A stretch of DNA of 64,000 bases from Lentzea sp033794685. Lineage in GTDB: Bacteria; Actinomycetota; Actinomycetes; Mycobacteriales; Pseudonocardiaceae. The DNA lies in the NCBI GenBank assembly GCA_033794685.1, contig JARAYZ010000001.1; one strand, given 5' to 3'. The notes beneath the pieces were generated by a model. That model did not search any database, had not been told where the DNA came from, and saw only the letters and a list, made by a program, of their open reading frames with translations. The number at the start of each line of letters is the position of its first letter. Position 1 is the stretch's first letter. Positions 1 through 8,652 of this stretch are shown one piece after another. Position numbers and translations under genes: made by a program.

Positions 1-255
1 CGTGGCGTAGACGGCGTCGATGCCACCGCGCATCCAGCCCTGCGAGTTCGCCGGACTGACTATGGCCTGCGCGTGGATGTCCAGAACGGACCCGCGGTGC
101 ACCCGCACACCGGTGCGTCCGTCAGCCACGGCGAGCCAGGCGTTCGCCATCGGTTCGTCGACCGCGCACAACACGAGTTCAGGCGCTAGAGCGGGCACGC
201 CCCAAGCATTCCAGTTCGAACGGTCCTGACGGAACCCAGGTTTGGTGCCGGACAC
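1..255 (-). CDS. Macro-domain (ADP-ribose-binding fold) protein, 3' part outside window
   Basis: This is the first 85 codons of a gene that runs off the left edge on the minus strand. The readable protein has a short N-terminal region followed by RVHRGSVLDI and VSPANSQGWMRGGID. The pattern V-x-P-A-N-S-x-G-x-M-x-G-G-I-D is the nucleotide-binding signature of macro domains, which bind or hydrolyse ADP-ribose derivatives. I placed the start at GTG 253-255; an in-frame GTG at 283-285 is an alternative. The gene is divergent from pheA. Substrate and exact function cannot be judged from this fragment. Confidence 0.6.
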   Translation of the reverse strand, partial: MSGTKPGFRQDRSNWNAWGVPALAPELVLCAVDEPMANAWLAVADGRTGVRVHRGSVLDIHAQAIVSPANSQGWMRGGIDAVYAT

Positions 256-297
256 AGGCGTGATTTCCGCCTCTGATCGCCGCACTACGCTGACCTG

Positions 298-1188
298 ATG
301 CCGCGCATTGCGTACTTCGGACCACAGGGCACCTTCACCGAGCAGGCAGCCATGCGGTTCGAGGGCGAACTGGTCCCGGTCGAAACGATCCCGCTCGCGT
401 TCGCCGCCGTGCGCGCCGGCGAGGCCGAGTTCGCGTGCGTGCCGATCGAGAACTCCGTCGAGGGCGCCGTGCCCGCGACCCTGGACGCCCTCGTGCGCGA
501 CGAGCCGGTCGTCGCCGTGGCCGAGACCGTGCTGGACGTCCGGTTCAGCATCCTGGTCCGGCCGGGGACCACCGAGATCAAGACCATCGCCTCGCACCCG
601 CACGCGCTGGCCCAGGTCCGCGAATGGATCGCCGCGGAACTCCCCGGCGTCACCTCGATCGCCACCTCCTCGACCGCCGCGGCCGCCGCCGAGGTGGAAC
701 GCGGAGAGTTCGACGCCGCCGTGACCGCCCCGGTGGCCGTGCAGCACTACAAGCTGGACGAGTACGCCACGGACGTCCTGGACGTGCCCGACGCGCGCAC
801 GAGGTTCCTGCTGCTGCGCCGTCCGGGTCAGCTCCCTGAGCCGACCGGCGCAGACCGCACGAGCGTCGTCGTGACCACCCCGGACCGCGTGGGCGTGCTG
901 TCCGAGCTGCTCACCGAGCTGGCGTTGCGTGGCATCAATCTCACCGGCCTCGAATCGCGCCCACAGAAGGGCAAACTGGGGACGTACCGCTTCTACATCG
1001 ACGTCGAGGGGCACATCGCAGAGCCGAGGATCGGTGACGCGCTGGCCGCGCTGCACCGACACTCGCGCGAGATCCGGTTCCTCGGGTCCTTCCCGAAGGC
1101 CGACCACGAGCCCGTCGAGGCTCACAACGCCGAGTTCGCCGCAGCCGCCTCCTGGGTCGATGCTGTCAGAAAGGGCGAGCGCGGGTGA
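298..1188 (+). CDS. pheA: Prephenate dehydratase
   Basis: The 296-residue protein catalyses conversion of prephenate to phenylpyruvate in phenylalanine biosynthesis. It starts with the typical IAYFGPQGTFTEQAA motif. It has two periplasmic-binding-like lobes, the catalytic DARTRFLLL segment near residue 165, and a C-terminal ACT domain (VVVTTPDRVGVLSELL, then LTGLESRPQKG) that binds phenylalanine for feedback inhibition. Length and architecture match the monofunctional actinobacterial enzyme (Rv3838c type). Its stop overlaps the start of the downstream phosphatase (GTGA), so the two are probably translationally coupled. The same pair occurs in M. tuberculosis. Confidence 0.96.
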   Translation: MPRIAYFGPQGTFTEQAAMRFEGELVPVETIPLAFAAVRAGEAEFACVPIENSVEGAVPATLDALVRDEPVVAVAETVLDVRFSILVRPGTTEIKTIASHPHALAQVREWIAAELPGVTSIATSSTAAAAAEVERGEFDAAVTAPVAVQHYKLDEYATDVLDVPDARTRFLLLRRPGQLPEPTGADRTSVVVTTPDRVGVLSELLTELALRGINLTGLESRPQKGKLGTYRFYIDVEGHIAEPRIGDALAALHRHSREIRFLGSFPKADHEPVEAHNAEFAAAASWVDAVRKGERG

Positions 1189-1778
1189 AGCTCCTGCTGG
1201 TCAGGCACGGTGAGACGGCGTCGAACATCGAGCGCAAGCTGGACACGGCCATGCCGGGCCCCCCGCTCACCGAACTGGGCCTCAAGCAGGCCCGCGAACT
1301 GGCCGACACCCTCGCGGGCGAGCAGATCACCGCCGTCTACGCGAGCATCGGCCTGCGTGCCCAGCAGACCGCGGCACCGACCGCCGAACGCTTCGGCCTG
1401 CCCGTCCAGGTCCTCCAGGGCATCGAGGAGATCCAGGTCGGCTCGCTCGAGGGCCGCAACGACACCGAGGCCTACAAGACCTACCTCGAGACCGTGATCC
1501 GCTGGGCCGAGGGCGACCTGGACGTCGCGTTCCCCGGCGGCGGCGAGACCGGGCAGCAGGTGCTGGACCGGTTCCTCGGCGCCATCTCGACCATCCAGGA
1601 CGACGGCACCGTCATGGTGGTGACCCACGGTGGCGCGGGCCGGATGGGCGCGCTGGCGCTCGCGTCGAACGTGCCGGTGGAGTTGGCGGAGAACCTGCTG
1701 CCGAACACCGGGGTCGTGGTGCTGGAGTCCGAGGGTGCCGGCTGGGTGTGCCGGTCCTGGGCGGGCGTGGACATCTAG
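1185..1778 (+). CDS. Histidine phosphatase (phosphoglycerate mutase-like)
   Basis: This 197-residue protein opens with LLLVRHGETASN, the RHG motif that carries the phospho-accepting histidine of branch-1 histidine phosphatases. A second histidine lies in MVVTHGGAGRM near residue 147, as the family requires. It lacks the extra length of glycolytic dPGM and is more likely a broad or specialised phosphatase. The GTG start overlaps the pheA stop by 4 nt. The physiological substrate is unknown. Confidence 0.88.
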   Translation: MKLLLVRHGETASNIERKLDTAMPGPPLTELGLKQARELADTLAGEQITAVYASIGLRAQQTAAPTAERFGLPVQVLQGIEEIQVGSLEGRNDTEAYKTYLETVIRWAEGDLDVAFPGGGETGQQVLDRFLGAISTIQDDGTVMVVTHGGAGRMGALALASNVPVELAENLLPNTGVVVLESEGAGWVCRSWAGVDI

Positions 1779-2008
1779 CCCGCGTCGTCCGAGCTCGTCG
1801 GGGAACGCCCCTCGCCGATCGCGGTTGTCCAAGGCCTCGGTCCAGCCGCGGGAGAAAGCCGTCCACCAAGCCACTGCACTGCTTGGGAGAAGGCCGGGAC
1901 GGCAGCGTGGCTGAATCCTCGAGCAAGCAGCTTCGGCTGTCCCGAGGCTAGCAGCGCCGGAGATCGGCGAGCGCTTCCTGAAGATCCTCACCCGTGCGGG
2001 GGAGGTGA

Positions 2009-2359
2009 CTAGCCCCAGCCCAGCTCGTGCAGCCGCGCGTCGTCCACCCCGAAGTGGTGCGCGATCTCGTGCACCACGGTGATGATGACCTCCTCCACCA
2101 CGTCCTCCTCGGTGTGGCAGATGTCGAGGATCGCCTCGCGGTAGATGAAGATGTGGTCGGGCAGCGAGCCGCCGTAGTCGGAGTTGCGCTCGGTCAGCGC
2201 GATGCCCTGGTAGAGCCCGAGCAGTGACGGCTCGTCGGGGTTGCGGTCCTCGACCAGCACCACGACGTTGTTCATCGCGTGCACGAAGTCGGGCGGGACC
2301 AGGTCGAGCGCCTCTTCGACCAGCTCGTCGAAGCGAGCCCTGGTCATCTCGACGGTCAT
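2009..2359 (-). CDS. Small zincin-like metallopeptidase family protein
   Basis: This 116-residue protein contains VVHEIAHHFGVDD near residues 96-108, an HExxH zinc-binding motif with a third potential ligand (D/H) downstream. This is the small actinobacterial 'metallopeptidase family' resembling Rv3836. The ATG overlaps the stop of the upstream septum-formation gene (ATGA), so the two are co-translated. The start was chosen at that overlap because it gives the usual family length. A substrate is not known. Confidence 0.85.
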   Translation of the reverse strand: MTVEMTRARFDELVEEALDLVPPDFVHAMNNVVVLVEDRNPDEPSLLGLYQGIALTERNSDYGGSLPDHIFIYREAILDICHTEEDVVEEVIITVVHEIAHHFGVDDARLHELGWG

Positions 2360-3444
2360 CGGTTCTCGGTGGTCGTGGTCGGGGCGCTGGAGGACGGCTT
2401 GTCGGGCTGGTCGGAGCCGGAGGGCTTGCCGGACTCCGACGGCGGCTTGCCCGACTCGGAGTGCAGCGGCGCGCCGGTCGGCTCGTCCTGGGCCTTGACC
2501 GAGGTGGTCTGCGGCGGGTTCGCGGTGGTCAGCGGCGCGCCGTTCGGGTTGCGGACCGTGCCCTCCCACGCCACCAGGTTGGTGCCCTGGGGGACCGCGC
2601 CGATCTTGCAGTTGGCCTTGCGGGAACCGACGGCCCAGCTCTCCTCGGCACGCGTGTCCCACGTGACCAGCAGGTTCTTGGCCTTCAGGTCGGCGCCGCC
2701 GGTGTACTCGGTGGCGATCGCCGCACACTTCTCGGACATCAGGGCGTCCTGCGCCTCGAGCGCCACGAACGCGCCCTCGGCGTGTTGCACGACACCGACG
2801 ATCTCGAACGCGTGCGGCTTGGCGCACTCGATCGGGTCACCCACGATGTTGTTCTCGGCCAGCGCGACGCAGACGCCCGGGTCGTAGACGGCGGACTGGT
2901 CCTGGGTCTTCGCGCTGCCGAACGACGGCAGCGGGGCGCCGGACGGAGCCGTGACCTGCAGGCCGCACCTCAGCTGCCGGTAGCCGCTCGACCAGCGGTT
3001 CTGGTCCGGGTTCAGGGTGCCGACGCCGTACTTGCCCTTGGGGTCGAGCTTGCCCGCCATGTACGTGGTCGACGCCTGGGCGCAGTTCTCCTGCGCGATC
3101 TTCTCCCAGGCCTCGGCGTTCGGGAACGGCGCTTCCTTCGGGTACGCGCCGGTGATGTCGGCCGTGCCGGTGACCTCGAACTTGTGCGCGGCGGCGCAGT
3201 CGACCTTCTGCGCGTCGGACAGGTCGGGTTTCTCCCAGTTGAGGCACTCGCCCGCGACGGCCTGATACGCGGCGTTGACGAGCTCGCGTTTGGTGCTGAG
3301 CGGGCCTCCTGCCAGCACAGACGTGAACGCGGACAACATCAACAGGCCGAACGCGCCCACGAAAGCACCGGCCATCACAAGCCGCGTGTCGCGGATGTGA
3401 CCGGATCGACTCAACCAACCGGCGCTCGGAGACATCTCATCCAT
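2356..3444 (-). CDS. Septum-formation-domain membrane protein
   Basis: The 362-residue protein has a cytoplasmic N-terminus, one membrane segment at about residues 23-46 and a long extracytoplasmic part. The outer part contains two similar Cys-containing modules (GECLNWEKP with DCAAAHKFEVTG; PGVCVALAENN with ECAKPHAFEIVG). These are typical of the 'septum formation' domain of actinobacterial membrane proteins (compare Rv3835). The C-terminal 60 residues are Ser/Pro/Thr-rich and probably unstructured. It is the first gene of a two-gene operon with the zincin. The role is inferred from the family name only. Confidence 0.8.
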   Translation of the reverse strand: MDEMSPSAGWLSRSGHIRDTRLVMAGAFVGAFGLLMLSAFTSVLAGGPLSTKRELVNAAYQAVAGECLNWEKPDLSDAQKVDCAAAHKFEVTGTADITGAYPKEAPFPNAEAWEKIAQENCAQASTTYMAGKLDPKGKYGVGTLNPDQNRWSSGYRQLRCGLQVTAPSGAPLPSFGSAKTQDQSAVYDPGVCVALAENNIVGDPIECAKPHAFEIVGVVQHAEGAFVALEAQDALMSEKCAAIATEYTGGADLKAKNLLVTWDTRAEESWAVGSRKANCKIGAVPQGTNLVAWEGTVRNPNGAPLTTANPPQTTSVKAQDEPTGAPLHSESGKPPSESGKPSGSDQPDKPSSSAPTTTTENR

Positions 3445-3568
3445 GATGCCCGTGCCGTGTGAGACGGCTGTGCGCCGGGTTGGGGTTGAGTGTTGCTATT
3501 AGGACACTCGTCCCTGAATTGCCCGTGTTTCAGCTGTCTCGCTAGGTACCTTGCCCGCGGGAGTGGTG

Positions 3569-4231
3569 ATGACTGACAACAACCTGCCAGGACCTGGCCA
3601 GCCGACGCCCCAGCCTGGGCCGCCGTCGGGACAGCCCGGCCAGCCTCAACAGCCCGGCCAGCCGCCGGCCTACCAGCCTGCGCCGCAGCAGGCCGGTCCC
3701 AACCAGCCGCCGACCAAGGGCAAGGTGCGCCAGCAGCAGGCCGGCGTGACCAAGCCGCGCCAGGCCTCGGTCGCCGAGCAACGCGCCCGTGCCGCCGCGC
3801 TGAAGGCGCAGCAGGAGCGGTTCGCAGCCGAGTCCGCCGCGTTCGAGAAGAAGCGCAAGACGCGCAAACGCCTGCTCATCGGCGGTGGCGTCACCGTCGG
3901 CGTGGTCGCGCTGGTCGCGATCTGGTACGCGGCCGCCAGCCCGAAGAACGTCACCGCGCAGTGCACCGACTCGAACAACGTGATCGTCGACGACGACTAC
4001 TGCGACGAGTCGTACTACCGCAGCCACGGTGGGTACACGAGCGGCGGCTTCATCTTCATCGGCGGCACCTCGTACCGCTACAACTACGGCGGCACCGGCT
4101 CGGTCGGCCAGAAGGCCGTCGGCGGCAGCTACACGATCCCGAAGGGCGCGAACGTCTCGACGAAGTCGGGCACGTCGGTCCAGCGCGGCGGCTTCGGCGT
4201 CAGCAGCGGTTCGAAGAGCACCGGAGGCTGA
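3569..4231 (+). CDS. Pro/Gln-rich single-pass membrane protein with Cys- and Gly-rich tail
   Basis: This 220-residue protein has an N-terminal Pro/Gly/Gln-rich tract (residues 8-50), a charged, probably coiled-coil stretch (60-100), one membrane helix at about 102-122, and an outer tail. The tail contains AQCTDSN and DDDYCDESYY, which could form a disulphide, followed by Gly/Tyr/Ser-rich sequence. The start at ATG 3569 is preferred over upstream GTG codons. It ends 6 nt before the ATP-grasp gene and heads a three-gene run with DUF350. Its function is unknown; similar glycine-rich membrane proteins often accompany YgiC-like and YjfL-like genes. Confidence 0.75.
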   Translation: MTDNNLPGPGQPTPQPGPPSGQPGQPQQPGQPPAYQPAPQQAGPNQPPTKGKVRQQQAGVTKPRQASVAEQRARAAALKAQQERFAAESAAFEKKRKTRKRLLIGGGVTVGVVALVAIWYAAASPKNVTAQCTDSNNVIVDDDYCDESYYRSHGGYTSGGFIFIGGTSYRYNYGGTGSVGQKAVGGSYTIPKGANVSTKSGTSVQRGGFGVSSGSKSTGG

Positions 4232-4237
4232 GCACAG

Positions 4238-5401
4238 TTGCGTCGTGAAACCTCCCAGCCGCGGCCGAACTGGCAGCGGACGGTCTCGGACCAGGGGTTG
4301 GTGTTCGGTTCACCCGCGAAGTACGCGAACGGCGCCGACCGTCCGTACTGGGACGAGTCCGTGCACTACGTGTTCGAGATGAGCGACATCCTCTCGCTCG
4401 AAGCGGACGTCGAACTGCTCCACTCCATGTGCCTCGACGCGGTCGACAACGTCGTCCTCACCGAGCGCTACCGCGACTTCGGCATCCCCGAGTGGGTGTG
4501 GCCGCACATCGCTGAGTCGTGGCGACGCCGCGACCCGCACGTCTACGGGCGCTTCGACCTGCGCTACGACGGCTCCGGCCCGGCGAAGATGCTCGAGTAC
4601 AACGCCGACACCCCGACCTCGCTGCTCGAGGCCGCGTACATCCAGTGGTACTGGAAGGAAGACGTCTTCCCGGACAGCGACCAGTGGAACTCGATGCACG
4701 AGCGCCTGGTCGAGCGGTGGACGGAGATCGGTGCCAAGCTGCCCTCCAGCGAACTGCACTTCACCTGGTCGGGCGCCGACCCGTCCGGCGAGGACCACCT
4801 CACCATCGCCTGCCTGCAGGAGACGGCCGCCGAGGCGGGCCTGAACACCGTGGGTCTCGCGATCGAGGACGTCGGCTGGGACACGTTGCTCAACCGGTTC
4901 GTCGACCTCGAAGAGTCGCCGATGGGCACGGTCTTCAAGCTCTACCCGTGGGAGTGGGTGGTCGAGGAGCAGTTCGGCCGCCACGCCGTCGAGTCGCTGC
5001 CCGGCACGCTCTGGGTCGAGCCGCTGTGGAAGATGCTGCTCTCCAACAAGGCGCTGCTCGCGATCCTGTGGGAGATGTACCCGGGCCACCCCAACCTGCT
5101 CCCGGCGTACCTGAACGACCCCGGCATGCTCACCGAGTACGTGCGCAAGCCGCTGCTCGGCCGCGAGGGGTCGAACATCCAGATCGTCGCTCCCGGTCAC
5201 GAGACGCAGACCGGTGGCGTGTACGGCAAAGAAGGCTTCGTGTACCAGCTGTTCGATCCGCTTCCGGAGTTCGACGGCTACCGCCCCGCGTTGGGTGCCT
5301 GGGTCGTCGGCGACACGTCGGCGGGCCTCGGCATCCGGGAAACGGTCGGTCTGGTGACCGACGATGGCGCGGCGTTCGTGCCGCATCGAATTGTTGAGTA
5401 A
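4238..5401 (+). CDS. Glutathionylspermidine synthase-like ATP-grasp protein
   Basis: This 387-residue protein belongs to the GSP-synthase/YgiC/YjfC family of amide-forming ATP-grasp enzymes. Supporting segments are FDLRYDGSGPAKMLEYNADTP (residues 108-128), PWEWVVEEQF, the LLGREGSNIQIV glycine loop near residue 310 and the conserved C-terminal GAWVVGDTSAGLGIRE. It lacks an amidase domain. The start is TTG 4238, supported by GGAGG at 4223-4227; no in-frame ATG or GTG lies nearby. The substrate is unlikely to be glutathionylspermidine, since actinobacteria use mycothiol. Linkage to a DUF350 membrane protein is common and suggests a membrane-associated role. Confidence 0.85.
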   Translation: MRRETSQPRPNWQRTVSDQGLVFGSPAKYANGADRPYWDESVHYVFEMSDILSLEADVELLHSMCLDAVDNVVLTERYRDFGIPEWVWPHIAESWRRRDPHVYGRFDLRYDGSGPAKMLEYNADTPTSLLEAAYIQWYWKEDVFPDSDQWNSMHERLVERWTEIGAKLPSSELHFTWSGADPSGEDHLTIACLQETAAEAGLNTVGLAIEDVGWDTLLNRFVDLEESPMGTVFKLYPWEWVVEEQFGRHAVESLPGTLWVEPLWKMLLSNKALLAILWEMYPGHPNLLPAYLNDPGMLTEYVRKPLLGREGSNIQIVAPGHETQTGGVYGKEGFVYQLFDPLPEFDGYRPALGAWVVGDTSAGLGIRETVGLVTDDGAAFVPHRIVE

Positions 5402-5422
5402 GACTCCGAAAGGGAACGGGAA

Positions 5423-5878
5423 ATGGACTACACGACGCTCGCGTTGGACCCCGGCTTCGGCTCGGCCATCGGCCGGGGCATCGGCGCGATCGCGCTGTAC
5501 GCCGTCGTCGGTCTGGTCCTCATGGTGTTCGGCTTCTACGCGATCGACTGGACGACCCCGGGCAAGCTGTCCGCCCTCGTCCGCAACGGAGCCCCGAACG
5601 CCGTCATTGTGACCGCCTCCGGCCTCGTCTCGATGGCGCTGATCGTCGTCGTCGCCATCTACAGCTCGGCGGGCAAGCTCGACGAGGGCCTGCTCTCGTC
5701 CCTGATCTACGGCCTTCTCGGCATCGTCGTGCAGGTCGCGGCCGTCCGGTTGCTGGAGTGGGTGACCCGGCTGGACATCGGCTCGCTGATCGAGTCGGAC
5801 CGCTTCGCCCCGGCCTCCGTCGTCGTGGCCGCCGCGCACGTGGCGCTGGGCCTCGTGGTGGCCGTCGCGATCATCTAG
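5423..5878 (+). CDS. DUF350 (YjfL/UPF0719) membrane protein
   Basis: This 151-residue protein has four predicted membrane helices (about residues 20-42, 58-78, 88-108 and 128-150) and belongs to the DUF350 family. A conserved acidic/Asp-Trp pair (FYAIDWTTPGKL) lies after helix 1. It follows the ATP-grasp gene by 21 nt with AAGGGAACGGGAA upstream of the ATG. The arrangement parallels the E. coli yjfL/yjfC neighbourhood. Biochemical function is unknown. A hairpin follows the stop. Confidence 0.85.
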   Translation: MDYTTLALDPGFGSAIGRGIGAIALYAVVGLVLMVFGFYAIDWTTPGKLSALVRNGAPNAVIVTASGLVSMALIVVVAIYSSAGKLDEGLLSSLIYGLLGIVVQVAAVRLLEWVTRLDIGSLIESDRFAPASVVVAAAHVALGLVVAVAII

Positions 5879-5892
5879 TACCCGCTTCGTCG

Positions 5893-5925
5893 AGGGACCC
5901 GGTGCTCATGGGGCGCCGGGTCCCT
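5893..5925. terminator. Hairpin between convergent genes
   Basis: A 10-bp perfect stem (AGGGACCCGG / CCGGGTCCCT) with a 13-nt loop follows the DUF350 stop and precedes the stop of the oppositely oriented 50-residue gene. It could terminate either transcript. There is no U-tract, as is common in high-GC actinobacteria. Confidence 0.6.
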
Positions 5926-5937
5926 TCGCGTCGCGGG

Positions 5938-6090
5938 TCACCTCGGCTCGTGCCGCCTCGCCGTCTCCTGCGGAAGCCCCATCACCGCGAGCAGGAGAGT
6001 GCCGGCGAACGCCACGACCGCGTTCGGCTTCCGCGTGGCCAGTTCGTGGAACTTCTCGTGGTCGAAGTCAGGCGGAACCTTGTTCGTCAT
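5938..6090 (-). CDS. Small (50-residue) putative membrane protein
   Basis: A short open frame encodes a charged N-terminus (MTNKVPPDFDHEKFHELATR), one hydrophobic segment (AVVAFAGTLLLAVMGL, residues 24-39) and a basic C-terminus. The ATG has an excellent ribosome-binding site, AGGAGG, 7 nt upstream, which is the main evidence that it is real. It lies divergently from serS and convergently with DUF350. I do not recognise a family. Confidence 0.6.
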   Translation of the reverse strand: MTNKVPPDFDHEKFHELATRKPNAVVAFAGTLLLAVMGLPQETARRHEPR

Positions 6091-6195
6091 CGCGTACCTC
6101 CTGCCGCTTCAACGCCACCGCTTCGCCGTTCGTTGAACAGCGCGAACCGGATATCCGGGTGAAGCGGGAAACCACCAGGGACTACCCTTCGCAGG

Positions 6196-7443
6196 GTGAT
6201 TGACCTCAAGGTGTTGCGCGAGAACCCGGAGATCGTGCGCGCGTCGCAGCGTGCCCGTGGCGAGGACGAGGGCGTCGTCGACAGCCTGCTGTCCGCCGAC
6301 GAGCGCAGGCGTTCCGCCATCTCCCGCGCGGACACCCTGCGCGCCGAGCAGAGGGTGCTCGGCAAGGAGGTCGGCAGGGCCAAGGGCGACGACCGCACCG
6401 CGCTGCTGGTCAAGGCGAAGGACCTGGCCGCGGAGGTCAAGGCCGCCGAGGCCGAGCAGAACGCCACCGCCGCCGAGGTCGACGAGCTCCTCACCAGGAT
6501 CCCGAACCTGGTGCACCCGGACGCGCCGGTCGGCGGCGAGGACGACTTCGTCGTCGTCAAGACGGTCGGCGAGCCGCGCGTGTTCGACTTCGAGCCCGTC
6601 GACCACCTCGACCTGGGCACGAGGCTCGGCGCGATCGACATGGAGCGCGGCGCCAAGGTCGGTGGCAGCAGGTTCTACTTCCTCAAGGGTGTCGGCGCGC
6701 AGCTGGAGCTCGCGCTGCTGAACATGGCGGCGGCGCAGGCCACGGCCAACGGCTTCGAGCTCATGATCACGCCCACGCTGGTGCGGCCGGAGATCATGGC
6801 GGGCACCGGGTTCCTCGGTGCGCACTCGAGCGAGATCTACCACCTGCCGGCCGACGACCTGTACCTCGTGGGCACGTCGGAGGTGCCGCTCGCCGGCTAC
6901 CACGCCGACGAGATCCTCGACGGCGAGCGCCGGTACGCGGGCTGGTCGTCGTGCTACCGCCGCGAGGCCGGTTCGTACGGCAAGGACACCCGCGGCATCA
7001 TCCGCGTGCACCAGTTCAACAAGGTCGAGATGTTCTCCTACGTCAAGCCCGAGGACGCCGAGGCGGAGCACGCCAGGCTGCTCGGCTGGGAAGAGGAGAT
7101 GCTCGCCAAGATCGAGGTGCCCTACCGCGTCATCGACACGGCGACGGGTGACCTCGGCACGTCGGCGCACCGCAAGTTCGACTGCGAGGCGTGGGTGCCG
7201 ACGCAGCAGAAGTACCGCGAGCTGACGTCGACGTCGAACTGCACGACGTTCCAGGCCCGCCGCCTGAACGTGCGCTACCGCGACGAGAACGGCAAGTCGC
7301 AGATCGCCGCCACGCTCAACGGCACGCTGGCGACCACGCGGTGGATCGTCGCGATCCTGGAGAACCACCAGAACGCCGACGGCTCCGTCAACGTCCCGGT
7401 GGCGCTGCGGCCGTTCATGGGCGGGCTCGCACTGCTCAAGTGA
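6196..7443 (+). CDS. serS: Seryl-tRNA synthetase
   Basis: This 415-residue class II aminoacyl-tRNA synthetase charges tRNA-Ser. The N-terminal long antiparallel coiled-coil arm (residues 25-105) is evident from its charged heptad-like sequence. Motif 2 is seen in YRREAGSYGKDTRGIIRVHQF near residues 255-275. Motif 3 lies in LNGTLATTRWIVAILEN near residues 372-390. The GTG start gives the canonical MIDLKVLRENPEIVR N-terminus. Window position relative to pheA parallels Rv3834c. Its substrate tRNA-Ser(UGA) is the integration target at 59.2 kb. Confidence 0.97.
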   Translation: MIDLKVLRENPEIVRASQRARGEDEGVVDSLLSADERRRSAISRADTLRAEQRVLGKEVGRAKGDDRTALLVKAKDLAAEVKAAEAEQNATAAEVDELLTRIPNLVHPDAPVGGEDDFVVVKTVGEPRVFDFEPVDHLDLGTRLGAIDMERGAKVGGSRFYFLKGVGAQLELALLNMAAAQATANGFELMITPTLVRPEIMAGTGFLGAHSSEIYHLPADDLYLVGTSEVPLAGYHADEILDGERRYAGWSSCYRREAGSYGKDTRGIIRVHQFNKVEMFSYVKPEDAEAEHARLLGWEEEMLAKIEVPYRVIDTATGDLGTSAHRKFDCEAWVPTQQKYRELTSTSNCTTFQARRLNVRYRDENGKSQIAATLNGTLATTRWIVAILENHQNADGSVNVPVALRPFMGGLALLK

Positions 7444-7461
7444 GCGGTCCCCCAAGCGGTC

Positions 7462-8622
7462 TCAGGTGAGCGAGGCGATGTGGCGCGCGATCTCCAGCGC
7501 GCTCGTCGCCGCCGGTGAGGGCGCGTTCAGGACGTGCACCTGACGGGGTGCGGACTCGATGAGGAAGTCGTCGACGAGCGACCCGTCGGGGAGCATGGCC
7601 TGAGCGCGCACACCGCTCTCCGCCCGCACCAGGTCGTGCTCGGTCACGGCGGGGACCAGCCGGGCCAGCGACTCGGCGAACCGGCGCCGCGACAGCGATC
7701 GCAGCACCTCGTCGATGCCGGTCCGGGCGAACCGGCGGGCCAGCTTCCAGGTGCCGGGGAACCGGGCGATGTCGAGGACGTCGCCCGGTGAGATGTCGCT
7801 CCACCGATACCCCTCGCGCCGCAACGCCAGCACCGCGTTGGGCCCGCAGTGCACCGACCCGTCGAGCATGCGGGTGAGGTGCACACCGAGGAACGGCAGG
7901 GTCGGGTCCGGCACCGGGTAGATCAGCCCGCGCACCAGCGACGTCCGCCGGAGCTCGTAGTACTCCCCGCGGAACGGCACGATCGTGGCGGCGGGCGACA
8001 GCCCGGCCAGCCGCGCGATCCGATCGCTCTGCAGGCCGGCGCAGTTCACCAGCACATCGCCGCGCACGACACCCTGCGGCGTCGCGACCTCGACCTTGGC
8101 ACCCGCCGTCCGGATCGCCAGCGCGGGCGACGCCAGCCGCAGGTCGTGCCCGTCCAGTTGCCGCACCAACGCGGCGCAGACCGCGGAGTAGTCGATGATC
8201 CCGGTGCTCTCCACCCGCAACGCGGCCACGCAGGCCACCTCGGGCTCGTACTCGAGAGCCTCCTCGGCGGAGATCAGCTTCGCCGGCACCCCGTTGGCCT
8301 CGGCACGCGAGGCCAACGCGTGCAGCCGGGGCAGTTCGTCGGCGGAGGTCGCGACGACGAGCTTGCCGCAGACCTCGACCGGAACGCCGTGCTCGCGCGC
8401 GAACGCGATCATCGACGCGTTGCCGGCCACGGACATCCGGGCCTTGAGCGAACCAGGCTTGTAGTACAACCCCGCGTGCACGACGTTCGAGTTGTGGCCC
8501 GTCTGGTGGGCACCCCAGCGGTTCTCCTTCTCGAGCACCGTGACGCGATCACCGCGCGATGCCAGCTCGGCCGCCACCGCGAGCCCCACGATTCCGCCAC
8601 CGATCACCACAACAGAGCGCAC
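7462..8622 (-). CDS. lhgO: L-2-hydroxyglutarate oxidase
   Basis: The 386-residue FAD-dependent DAO-family enzyme oxidises L-2-hydroxyglutarate to 2-oxoglutarate. The N-terminus has the dinucleotide-binding motif VVIGGGIVGLAVAAEL, followed by HQTGHNSNVVHAGLYY, a hallmark of the LhgO/L2HGDH family, and FRGEYYEL and HLTRMLDG motifs further on. Length is normal. It is convergent with serS with only 18 nt between the stops. Confidence 0.92.
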   Translation of the reverse strand: MRSVVVIGGGIVGLAVAAELASRGDRVTVLEKENRWGAHQTGHNSNVVHAGLYYKPGSLKARMSVAGNASMIAFAREHGVPVEVCGKLVVATSADELPRLHALASRAEANGVPAKLISAEEALEYEPEVACVAALRVESTGIIDYSAVCAALVRQLDGHDLRLASPALAIRTAGAKVEVATPQGVVRGDVLVNCAGLQSDRIARLAGLSPAATIVPFRGEYYELRRTSLVRGLIYPVPDPTLPFLGVHLTRMLDGSVHCGPNAVLALRREGYRWSDISPGDVLDIARFPGTWKLARRFARTGIDEVLRSLSRRRFAESLARLVPAVTEHDLVRAESGVRAQAMLPDGSLVDDFLIESAPRQVHVLNAPSPAATSALEIARHIASLT

Positions 8623-8652
8623 GGTGACGAAATCTAGTTCAGCGCTCTGCCG

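Noticed and set aside
6091..6195. T-box or other riboswitch leader upstream of serS
   Set aside because: The 105-bp space between divergent genes shows no T-box sequence (TGGN'CC bulge) or specifier hairpin that I can recognise.
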